Assembly (NCBI GenBank): GCA_008360955.1
Contig: LUCM01004380.1
Coordinates: 80,237-144,236, forward strand
Reading direction: 5' to 3'
From: Fasciolopsis buskii
Lineage: Eukaryota; Platyhelminthes; Trematoda; Plagiorchiida; Fasciolidae
Length of the DNA stretch: 64,000 nt
Shown here one piece after another: positions 27,001 through 36,600 of this stretch (positions are counted from its first letter, which is position 1; every line of letters starts with the position of its first letter). Below the pieces are notes generated by a model. That model was not told where the DNA came from. It saw only the letters and a program-made list of their open reading frames with translations, and searched no databases. Position numbers and translations under genes: made by a program.

Positions 27001-29320
27001 TAGCTCGGAATTGGAGGTAAGTATGCGTATATCCAAGGCTCGGGCAGGTTACGCTGGATTGAAGCACTTGTGGCGTCGGTCTGATATTTCACTGAAGTTG
27101 AAAGGTCGTGTTTACTGTGTTGCAGTGCGTTCAGTTCTGTTGTACGGTTGCGAGACGTGGAGTATGCGTGTGGGCGATGTTCGTCGGTTGGAGGTTTTCG
27201 ACAACCGATGTTTACGTAGTATGGCTAGGATTGGATGGAGTGACCGGGTGAGTAATATTGAGGTTAGGAACCTGGTAATGGGTGCCACTTCTGAGAATAG
27301 CTTGTTTCAGCGTATGAAACTTAGTAGACTACGCTGGTTGGGTCACGTGTTGCGTATGACGAACACTCGTCTACTATATCGTGCCTTATTTTGTGTTCCT
27401 CCTAAGGAATGGAAGAAGCCATGTGGAGGCCAACAGATGACGTGGCAACGTGGGATGAGAAAATGTACAGCGAAGTTAGGTAAAGTAGGTGTCTCACGTC
27501 GACTTGCTGGCTGGAGACACTGAAGAATATGGCAGTGAACCGTGAACAGTGGCGATCGTGTTGTCATTTTCTATCGAATCAGAATGATTGAAAACACGTG
27601 CGTTTGTACAGGTAGACTGTGTTTAGTGTGTTGGCTGCAGCAGCATCTTATCTTTTCCCGCCTCTGTAGGTCCACTTCCTGTTTGCCTTGGATATTCACT
27701 CTTTTTATATAAACGTGTAACTCTGGGGAAAGGCAGCGGGCAGTGAGGCTTGCCTTGCTGTTTAACGCTAAACGATGATGATGATGACCACGTGATATAA
27801 TCGCTCAGCCCACCATTAAGAAACCATGGGAACATTGTACAGGTGTTCCATTGTTGTTGAGAATCGTAAGCAGTTCATTTGCACTGCGTCCGAACTGGGG
27901 TGCGAACTCGGGAAGAGCGGTTTTGATTCGAACGATGCAGCCGTTACCCTGTTGGGCAGGCTCTGGACATTTGTTGAACCTTGTCACAAGATGTTGCACC
28001 TATCCGTCACTGATTTGCACGACCACGACGACTATTCATCAATGACCAGCGGCTACTAAACGGCAAACTTAAGCTGCCGAACGGCGGGGAAACCTTTATG
28101 ACGTTGGAAGCTTTTTCTTGCTTACTGTGATAAGGATATTGCTATCAGTTGTTTCAGTTCTTTAGTTTATTTATTGCCCTATTAATTCTTTCTTCAGGAA
28201 GTTTCTTGGACCGCGTGAGAACGCCAAACCATCACGCTGCCTCGGAGTATTCGGACTTTCATTACACACACAAGAAAGAGACTTGTACGATATATTCTCC
28301 CGCTATGGACCTATTGATGATGTTCAATTGGTTTATGACAATTACACCGGTAAAGTTTCTTTGCTCACTTAATGGATTTCTAGGACGTTCTCGTGGATTC
28401 GGCTTTGTATATTTCAATCATGTGACGGACGCAAAAGCTGCTAAGAGTGATGCTCACGGCATGGAAGTAGACGGACGATCCATACGATGTGATTTCAGCA
28501 TCACCGATCGACCTCACTCACCAACCCCAGGAATATATATGGGCCGGCCGACAAGGTAGGTTTATTTGTAAGCGGCGAATTAGGTGTTAATTGTCTCCAC
28601 ATAGTTCTTGTAATGTCGAGATGTCCACTTATTCGATAGTCGGTGGTTTAGTTTTCCTGTTTTTGTTTGTTTATCAAAGTTAAAGAGATTAGACAACCGA
28701 TGGGCTGGCCTAATCTATGTGAGGCGCTTCAGAGTAGTTCCATTCGAATCATTTAGGTGAATTTTCTGTTCGGTTTCACTTTTTGTGGCACTGCTGCTGC
28801 GTTGGATTTGTTGACGTTTAGTGCCAGTTTTCATGTTACTAAACACGTTCAACAAGTTTGTTTCTTCAATGTTTGTCTTCTGAAAAGCTTGGGTGCCGGT
28901 TGATTATGCGCTTTTGTGTGCAACTGCGCGGCGCTGCTCATATTTATGCCTTCCGAAAGAAAGTACGGTTGCGTCTTAATTTTTCAGACGGGGCGGTCCA
29001 CGCAGACGTAGTAATTCGCGAGGCCGTTATTCTCGTTCAAGGTCTCGTTCTCGCAGCTACGATCGTAAGTGAGGACATCGTCACCTCCAATCAAGGGCAT
29101 TCTTCTGATGCGTTCCTTCTGGTATATTGTATCAAACATGTTAAAAGACTCGTTTTTATTGAGTGCATTTCTATATAGCTGTTCTACGAGATAAAACTTC
29201 CCCTTCCCCACTTCGGCGAGTTTGTCATCTTGTATAATGCAAAAATACATCGCACTCTTCCGAATTTGATTATTGCTATCTTTTCTTTCCAGTCTTAGAC
29301 CCTGTCGAATAAGAACATAG
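20932..29320 (+). CDS. tra2: transformer-2-type SR splicing factor (whole gene span)
   Basis: Nuclear RNA-binding splicing regulator of the Tra2 family, which binds GAA-rich exonic enhancers and promotes inclusion of weak exons. Five exons join in phase to give 195 codons, then an unresolved tail. The protein is laid out as RS-rich region, single RRM, RS-rich region. RNP2 is CLGVFGL and RNP1 is SRGFGFVYF. The RRM is followed by the Tra2 linker signature ITDRPHSPTPGIYMGRPT, which separates Tra2 from other SR proteins. The start at 20932 is the first Met in frame before the RS repeats. Introns are 31, 7050, 34 and 432 nt. The 7-kb intron carries the composite RTE element. The gene converges on the PLOD gene, with only about 1 kb between the two coding ends. 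Family identity is secure; the last exon is not. Confidence 0.93.
21058..21147 (+). CDS. tra2: tra2 exon 2
   Basis: Encodes RSHSRRYRSRSGSRDYGRRS and ends at CGG AA|GTATGT (phase 2). The very large intron 2 (21148-28197) follows. Confidence 0.88.
22380..23570 (-). mobile_element. inverted, internally deleted RTE-type element fragment (copy 1)
   Basis: On the minus strand this encodes parts of an RTE-like endonuclease and reverse transcriptase. The endonuclease begins [16 protein letters not shown] (about 23.55 kb) and continues through [15 protein letters not shown] and [21 protein letters not shown] junction at about 23.06-23.09 kb jumps to the RT N-terminal linker (IHGRQQRLDRWAEHVKDQFS; VNPWEVS-like ANPWEVSVDP). 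The finger region follows, with decayed IDQTFTLRQ and VVFPDWKGASDSV near 22.45-22.54 kb. Compared with the + strand copy next to it, about 45 residues are missing inside the endonuclease and a larger block between the endonuclease and the linker. It is dead. It lies in tra2 intron 2, antisense to tra2. Confidence 0.8.
24225..25700 (+). mobile_element. RTE-type element, endonuclease and linker (copy 1, + part)
   Basis: The + strand encodes [13 protein letters not shown] (endonuclease start), [40 protein letters not shown] (catalytic GDFNAQ), NGERLLQFC, and LIDHIAVSYRWRG with the catalytic DH. The long linker frame at 24996-25700 follows, with AVERLSDSAVRNSYEQKLSE and IHGRQERIDRWAEHFKDQFS. Small frameshifts separate these blocks. 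The reverse transcriptase fingers expected next are missing. Endonuclease and RT of this type copy the element by target-primed reverse transcription. Confidence 0.85.
25790..26330 (+). mobile_element. older RTE-like reverse transcriptase C-terminal fragment
   Basis: A more decayed relative of the sequence at 26.8-27.4 kb. CTTCAAAGTGCAGAGTAC (25876) matches the CTTCAAAGTGCAAAGTAC of the better copy. Farther on, broken frames contain a DARRL-like segment followed by a counterpart of the 'CLRSIARI' block. Many stops are present. It appears to be from a different subfamily, wedged between the two blocks of the younger copy. Confidence 0.55.
26556..27790 (+). mobile_element. RTE-type reverse transcriptase C-terminus and 3' end (copy 1)
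   Basis: Begins inside the RT palm ([20 protein letters not shown]). The catalytic YADD is encoded at 26774-26785, reached by a frameshift just upstream. The long frame 26789-27523 then gives [15 protein letters not shown] thumb residues ([17 protein letters not shown]), [20 protein letters not shown], and [20 protein letters not shown]. After the stop comes a 3' UTR ending at about 27786 in tandem GAT units (27774-27786), as RTE elements typically end in short tandem repeats rather than poly(A). It lacks the RT fingers, so it is not autonomous. Confidence 0.88.
27787..27855 (+). repeat. dispersed repeat, related to 7338-7405
   Basis: Begins directly after the GAT-repeat tail of the RTE copy. 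It shares with 7338-7405 the blocks TAAGAAACCATGG and TGTACAG and the preceding spacing, on the same strand. Confidence 0.45.
28198..28349 (+). CDS. tra2: tra2 exon 3, first half of RRM
   Basis: The acceptor is TTCTTTCTTCAG. Encodes the Tra2 pre-RRM linker (GPRENAKPSRC), RNP2 (CLGVFGL) and the helix with ERDLYDIFSRYGPIDDV. Ends ACC G|GTAAAG (phase 1). Confidence 0.95.
28384..28555 (+). CDS. tra2: tra2 exon 4, second half of RRM
   Basis: Follows a 34-nt intron with acceptor GATTTCTAG. Encodes RNP1 (SRGFGFVYF), the final RRM strand (GRSIRCDFSI) and the Tra2 linker. Ends ACA AG|GTAGGT (phase 2). If the 34-nt intron were kept, the frame would still be open but would lose RNP1 context. Confidence 0.95.
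28988..29064 (+). CDS. tra2: tra2 exon 5, C-terminal RS region
   Basis: The acceptor is TTTTTCAG. Encodes RRGGPRRRSNSRGRYSRSRS and a further RSRSYD, then a strong donor C|GTAAGT (phase 1). Confidence 0.9.
29295..29318 (+). CDS. tra2: tra2 candidate terminal exon (uncertain)
   Basis: The best polypyrimidine acceptor downstream of exon 5 is TCTTTTCTTTCCAG, ending at 29294. Using it gives a short tail, DLLDPVE then stop. Other acceptors between 29.35 and 29.5 kb would also give short tails (for example ending QLVDH). I cannot tell which is used. An AATAAA at 29874-29879 could serve any of them. Confidence 0.3.
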
Positions 29321-29873
29321 AATTCATCCACTAAGAAAACTCAATAACAGAAGACTTATCAGAATCACGGCAAAAGAAGTTAGAGCACACGATGGAGTTA
29401 CGACTACATCTGTCGAGGTGAAACGTGCTTGACTTTGGAGAATGAAGCACTCTTGGTTCAACCGCAAGCACGATCAGAAAAGAAATCGGGAACCCAGCTT
29501 ACGGTCTCCAGTTGGTTGACCATTAGGTGTCCCCAAAAGAAACCGAACTCGGCGTACGAGCTATGAACACGTCAATGAACCATTGTGGAATGAGCTCAGT
29601 GAAACACGTGCCACTTCACCAATCTAGTTGCTGAAATGTTGAATCGCATGAATTCTTTTAACTGCGGTTCTCCGAAGTCGAACGGAACAAATGCTGAATA
29701 ATGAGAAACAGGTGCTGTGGTGAGTGTTCATAGGTGTATGCTTGTACTGGTGAAACCCATGTTTAATGTTTCTGAGTTATAAAAAACCAGTACTAAGCCT
29801 TGGTAACGGTTACTTTGGTCTAGTTAAGCTCTTCGTTGATGGTCTGGGTTGTTCAAAGAAGCCGCAGTTTTTG

Positions 29874-29879
29874 AATAAA
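29874..29879 (+). promoter_or_regulatory. tra2: candidate poly(A) signal of tra2
   Basis: AATAAA on the + strand, about 0.55 kb past the favoured stop and 0.8 kb before the PLOD poly(A) signal on the other strand. Confidence 0.35.
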
Positions 29880-30659
29880 GTTAACTGCACGAAATCTTGT
29901 TGACTAGGTTCATTTGTTCTCTGTGATCGTCTTTCGGGTTTTTTCGTGAGTCCTGAAAAGGTCATAGCGCTTAGTGGTCGGATCCAAATGCCCACTTTAT
30001 TTTAAATAGGTAACGGTTGAAATAGGGGTACTGTTTCCTAATCCACGACACTATAAAACCGTATGACTCGTTGAAGAATGTGCTTACCGAACGGAGTGTA
30101 TTTGACTACCCCAATGAGGTTAGTGAGATACTCGAATTATGCCAACGGCCAGTCGCGTCATCTGTTCCACCACCATGCTTAACCTACCCATCGCTCGAGG
30201 TTTTTGGCTATAACTGCCGGCAATTAGTTATTGTGATGAGTGCCCGGGTACCGTGGACATTCCTTTCGAAGTGCTCATGCTTTACGTGTGATAGAAAGAT
30301 GGTTAAAAGTATTAGGTTTATGACCTGTCGTTTTGGAAGTTGTATGAAAAGGTTCTGCTACTTGATTTCCACCAATTGTTTCCTCTTATGCACGGCTATT
30401 GGTTCGTTTCATTCTCGCGTGGGTATTTGAATAGCAGCCGAAAGACAGTAGTGTGATGGTTTTGCGAAATGAACTGCAAGTGGTCGCTAATGTAGCTTAT
30501 TTACTGTGTGTGCGGAGGTCTTTCTTGGTTCCAACTTATTGGCCAATTGTTAGTTTTCAAACTAAATTCCAAGAAAAACGGCCTTGGCTAGTGAACATCT
30601 AGCAGCTTACAGGCTAATTATCTACTGTAAAAAGCTTGAAAATTGTAATCGAATGCAGG

Positions 30660-30665
30660 TTTATT
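30660..30665 (-). promoter_or_regulatory. PLOD: poly(A) signal for terminal exon 16b
   Basis: AATAAA on the minus strand, starting 14 nt after the exon 16b stop codon, which is unusually close. Confidence 0.55.
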
Positions 30666-33600
30666 GGACAAGGCCCACTCAGGGATTGACAAAAGTGATG
30701 AAAATGTAGCGCGTCCCGGATGCAGTAGTCAGTCCTTCGTGTAGGTGCGTGACACGTCCGGGGCTGATGAGGACCCACCCAAGCTTGGTATCCGTAACGG
30801 AGCAGTTGTAGCGCACAAATCGAATTCCGCCACCCTAATAAAAAGAAAAAAGTCATCCGAACATTGAGTAATCATTTCGTCTTTCCGTCGTCGAAGCATA
30901 ACAAACTGGTAATTGAGACCTGCGTTCTCCGCAAATAGTCATCTGCACCTTGCGTCAAAGTTATTCGAACAACGGCATTTCGTAAACCAACACATTTATT
31001 CGTTATACTATTAACAACAGAAAGGGTGGGTCAAAGTACATTTAAGAATGATTGAGGTTCAGCGTTCAAGGGTTCACAAACGTTACAAATATGTATCGGA
31101 TTCCTTTAGTCGTCTCAAGTCCTTCATGCAAGTGTGTTACACGTCCCGGAAAGGTAGCGACCCATCCAACCTTTGTTTGTACCAAAGAACAGTTGTAACG
31201 GACGAACCGTGTTCCTCCACCCTGACGAAAAAGAGAGGAGATTTAGTCGCCAGCGCTCCCTCTAAATTAGATTGCTCCTAACTTATTGAGAACTCGGACA
31301 AAAACTTATCGTACTACTAAGAGGATCATGTAGCAACTTACTTGGTAATCAATTCCCGGGCGATTCAAAGCGATGTTGAGGGTGTACGATGACGCATCAT
31401 GATGTGGCCTTAGTGAGGGTTGTTCGTCTGGTCGATATCGCACAACGAAATTCATTCGAGCCCATGGCTGCAACGAAGATTGATTTATTTTTCATTAGTA
31501 AAGCTTATCAAGGTTGATGTCGTTCTTCCTTCCGAGCAGGTTTATTCCAGAATTGTTAACGACTTGTTTTTCTCGGTATCGTAATTACTGGTTGAAAATA
31601 AACGTGTTCATCAAGTGAGACTTCTGTTCGTCTTAAAACGCTTGGGAGGGTCAATTCCCAATAAATCTCGGAATATGCGGATAAAAAAGCGCAGCTGGAC
31701 ATTAGTCACTTACTTTATCATCATATCCTTGAAACAGTTTCATCTGCATAGGATGCACATACTTTCGTAAAACATGAAGCCAATGTTCCTCCCATCCCAC
31801 CTGTCTCATATGAATGTCTCGCGTTGGTACGTTCTCGTATCCACCCTCAAGACGAGGATCGTTATTTTTGCCGTCAGACCAAATCCCATAATGCTCCATT
31901 TCCTCAATTAGTTGGCGACAGAACTTCTCAGTCATCATGGGAAACCAGAAGACATCTGGACATGGTTGCTGAATGTCGTTCATAGTCACTGATGGTGCCA
32001 CAACGCTGAAGTAGTCCTTGTGAATGTATTGTTCTTCCCAATCCTGTGCAGTAATGGAAGATAGTGGTACACGTTAGTGAGCACTGAAGCACACTGTCTC
32101 TGTAAGGTTTGTACGCTGTTCCAGTGTCCCTAATACTTGTGATTGGTTCCTATTAGTGTGAGGTGTGTTACTTACCAAGGGGTTATCGAACAGTTGCCAC
32201 AGGTCATTGTGTAGGTGCTCGGTACTATAAGTTTCAGCGTTAACCAAGTATCCGAAGGAATATCGATTGTCCACCGTCATAAACACATTCTGGAACCGGA
32301 AGGGAGGTTGGTTCGTGAGATGAAGTTTATAGTGATAAACCTGCCATCAAATTTATTTGGAGAACCAAGCAAATAATTCCCTGTAGAAGGTGCTGCGGGA
32401 ATGAAGCAAAAAAACTAGAGCGCATCGCCGCATGAAGGTTTGGTACTACAAAACCAGGATGAATTTTACCCACTAGGAGTTAGAACGTTCCACATATGAC
32501 CGTATTGCGGTAGTTCTCGGGTGCATAAGGTTTCCCTAACGTACTGTTGCACAAACGGGTATGACGTGACTTACGTACGTGGGCACCCGTTACTATACGT
32601 GCGGCGAACTCGGCAAATCCTATTTTCGCCTCCGCCATAGTTCGGATGGCACATGAACGGCACACAGGTTTGTGCACCTAATGCGGTTGTTTCGAGTTAT
32701 TCTTAATCTCACAAAAGTAGCTGCTTTGATTGTTGGCGCTGAAAATTCAAAATACGCAGGGTGTGCCCGTGGGTCCAAACCTGCTGTCGGTAGCGGAGCG
32801 GTTATCGTCGGTTTTGAACATCTACATTGTGCAGCCCAGTTTTTATTGCCATCAACCATGGGCTTATGTGCTTCGGTTCCAGTTGCTATCTCGAAACGTC
32901 ATCTAATTGAGAGAGAAGTGGCGAAATCAATTACGGCGTAGTAAGTTGAATAACTACAGAGAGGGGGAAGAGTTTCAAATTTAGTATTTTCTCCAGAGGT
33001 CGCTTGAAGGAGTCTCGGAATTCGGCCTCGTAACCTATCTTGGAACTACTCTAGGCAGCCTACTGGCTAGAGTTTTGACATCTTTTTCTCGTGTTTTCGA
33101 CTGGCCAGTTCGACCCATCTTCCAACTACGACCTTCCTCGAAGGGTAGCATACATCAATGCCGGCGTTTTGTAAGCATACGCAACACATTGAACGACTAT
33201 CTTAATTTATTTATTCTCAGCTCCTCTTTTTATGCGCTAGACTCTAGCGCCCGGTACCTTGCGCTTGGCTTGAAGGCAGCTCAATGAGCCCATCTGGCTT
33301 CGTACTTTGATGTGTACTTGTCGGTACTTATCCCAGTGACTTATTCTTCACAGGCAAGTCTCTGCATTGCGGTCAGGTTTACTCAGATGGCTGGGGTGAT
33401 ATAAGAGAACGCTCAAAATTACGCATATTGGACGGGTACCCATCTAGAATGTCAGTGCTGAAGACCTCTTGATTATCTTTGGTGCTAAGTCAAGGGGTGG
33501 TCTAAACAGCAACTGTCCAGCTTGAAACGGTTTAAAACGGTGGCGCTTAAGAGTTTCAGACGAGGTTGCTTACCTTTTCTCGAGCAATGCGACAAATCTC

Positions 33601-36600
33601 CATATCAGCTTCTTTTTTCGAGGTAAGCCTTCTATCCATTAAAAGGTTTACCGTATTTCGAGAGAGTAGATATACGTCGCGTATGAACGGTACGTTCCAA
33701 ATCCCTCTGTCAAGAGAAAATCAATTTCAGATTCAACTTGGTGAGAATTGACAAGTTAAATAGTATCAGTTTGATTCTCTGGCAAAATATTGTGCTTGAT
33801 TTTGAGTGTATGTATATGCTGTCGGTTTTTAGTCTGGCACGCGGGGATGCTATTCGCGTGGTTGTGAATTTTATGGCAAAAAATTAACTACGGTGTGGCC
33901 GAGAAGTGCTAAGGCGATGTGTAGGATAGCATTCACTTACGAGCCGTCTCATTGGTCCTGTTTCTTGAAGAATAAGGGGGATAGAAATTTGATATTATCA
34001 GAAAAAGATTGGATCAAGTAAGTTCACGTTCATTCGACAAGACTCAACAAAGGCGGCTAGTTGATGATTTAGGCGACGCATGTATTTTAGGGCGATGGGT
34101 GGTGTGCAGTGAGGTCGAGTGATTTGCGTACACCGACAGCCTGGGGCTCGGTGGATCTCCTCTAGTGTCTAAATGAGTATCATCGGTGGTTTGAGTGGAG
34201 GTTGAGGAACTCTAAGGGAAACCAATGTTCAAGAATGATAGTTGAGTTATGACCCCAACGACCCAACTTAACTCAGTTTTGAAAACGAAGAAAGAAAAGC
34301 CTCGCGGGTAAATAAATTCAAAATGCGGATAGACTTCTAATGGAAGAGCAGGACCGGCTGCAGCAAACAGCAGTATTACCTGATATACCCAACGGTTACA
34401 GTTTGCTCGCTGTAGTCGATATGACTCCGCTATATCGTGGATTGGCCACCTGTATCCGTCTCCCAACTGCTTACCTCGGGGAACAGCGCACATCGAAACA
34501 GGCGACATGTGCAAAAGTGACATGCATATCCCAAACAGCTTGACGTGTTAAGAATCAGTTCCTCTTCTGCTGAGGTAGCTTTTTGATCCGGCACATCATA
34601 CGACCTTGGCTTCACTATTAAAGCTGTACCACACAACTAGCCATTCTGTAGAGATGCCGGTGCTCACCCATCGGCAGTTCTGGTATGTTGTCCAGTCGCC
34701 ACGATCATTCTCCCGAAGTCCATAGAGCAACTGGCCAAAGCGTTGTACCGCATGCACGGGGCTAATAATCTGATAAAACGCCGGCACAACAAAGGCAAAT
34801 TGGTAAAAGATAATTTGATAACCTATGTACACAGCGATACCGAAATGATTAGATACTGAAGTGTAATTGCCTAGGGAAATAAATTCCCTGAGATTCCTTT
34901 GGATGACTGCTTTTCGGCTTCGGACCAATCCAACGCTAAAGTAGCGCTTCGCACTTGGGACGTGTAAAACGCATCCCTGGCAAGTAGATTGGCTGGGTTT
35001 GTCATATGATATTTGCATCTCACTTGGGTCTCCATTTCGAAGCACGAAGTGGCTGAAAAAGGTTAAACGCTGGTACTATCGCGCGGGGGTTGGATTATTT
35101 CCTCAAGCATCTGCATGACAGGATTGGGAGGAAAGAATCAAAGCGTGACCCCAACGAACACCACCCGAGCTGCAGGTGGTTCGTCTGCTGAGGTAAGATG
35201 GCATCCGTGACGAACAGAGCCCAAAAATACGGAATTTCGCCATTAAACCTTCCCAACTCCCATCAGGTGTTTTTGAAATGTCCAGCCAAATATTCTGCGT
35301 GGTCTTCCAGTAAAAATAGTCAAGAATACCAGGTTATAATTGTGAATGATATAGTACTAATAACAGCGTTGTTGGTGGATGTAATGTGCCGACTTTTCGA
35401 CTACCGTGGTAGTCTTTCCCAAAGCAGGTTTTACAATTAATTTGATTTTAAAACCCTCCCCGTTCGATTCCTACATACTGAGGCACGTGGGGCACTGACT
35501 TTTCCTCAGGGGAGGGGTGTACAATCCCACAGTCCACGGCGCTCCTCTTCACGGCCTCTCTGTCTTTAGGATGCCCGGGGACTTTCTGCTTTCGACCACC
35601 GATGTGTCCGAGGCGTTGCTCGTGTCTAATGGGAACATCAAGTGAGCATCGATGATTAACGTCGTCCTTTGCTGAGTGCAAGCAGTCTTTCTCTGACTGA
35701 GATAATCGCTCTACGTCCCCTTCGGTGGCTTGGATGCGCGTTACTTATATCTGCCGACTGTCTACCTTTTCGTGCTCTTTTTGCACGAACCGGACAAAGC
35801 TGAAAGAAGCAACGCGGCGGTCAGGCTATGAATTGGGGTGGAGATATAAAGAAGTTAGCTTAGGCTTTGGCCTCGGTTGGTGCTTTCCGCCTTCCTGGTT
35901 GGGGCCCAAGAGATAGGCAATGCTGATTGAAGACCCTGAGACGTATGGCTCAGAACCGGAATCTAAGGCGCAATTCCGAATGATCTGTCTGTAGGACTCA
36001 CCTTCCTCGCATAAAATAATCCGAATGCAACCAAAAATCACAAAATGTGTACGGTGAAGACAGAAACAAACTACATGTTGAGTTGGCACCATGCTTGTTT
36101 TCAAGCCTGCATATATATATATATATATATATATCGGAAATTCGTACTAGGTAAAAAAGGTTATTGTCCGCACAAAACTTGGGAAGTCTTTCCCCGTTAT
36201 CTTTTCGCTGAACAGACAAGGCGCATCGCCCACCTAAACAAGATTTTGGTGCACTAAGTTTTACAACTGGCCCATTTAAATCACCTGCCACCACTACAAT
36301 GTCAGAGCGTTTGCTTTTCCGAACAAGGTTAACTAGCTCGTCATAAAGCTCGTGTTCTTTCATGTCAGGCTACAGTCTGTTGCGGCGTAGGCCGAGATGA
36401 TAAAAAGGCTGCGCTATCCTTCCAGACGTTGACTGCTTCCTGCAAGCTTACAGTACGCAAGCCGCTGTTCACTATGATCCAGTTTGAAAGGGCCGATTCA
36501 GCCTTCACACTTGAGTGTTCTACACCGCGTTGACCCACAGCTTGAGTTGCTTCGTCCCCTGTGGTTCGCGTGAAATATCTTGCCTGTTGGTCAGCCTGCA

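Noticed and set aside
28149..28559. 136-codon frame across the tra2 RRM taken as a single coding exon
   Set aside because: It begins in intron 2 and reads exon 3 in the wrong frame. The RRM is correct only when the 34-nt intron is removed.
31048..31281. 77-codon + strand frame
   Set aside because: It is the antisense shadow of PLOD exon 16a.
33889..33960. tRNA-like start (TGGCCGAG...GCTAAGGCG), as in Leu/Ser tRNAs
   Set aside because: The A-box is good but there is no B-box (GGTTCGAATCC type), no acceptor-stem pairing and no anticodon arm, so a functional tRNA is not supported. It may be a tRNA-derived repeat.
34596..35045. 149-codon minus-strand frame in PLOD intron 11
   Set aside because: It has no motif, does not fit PLOD, lies between two in-phase PLOD exons, and no splice-linked partner was found.
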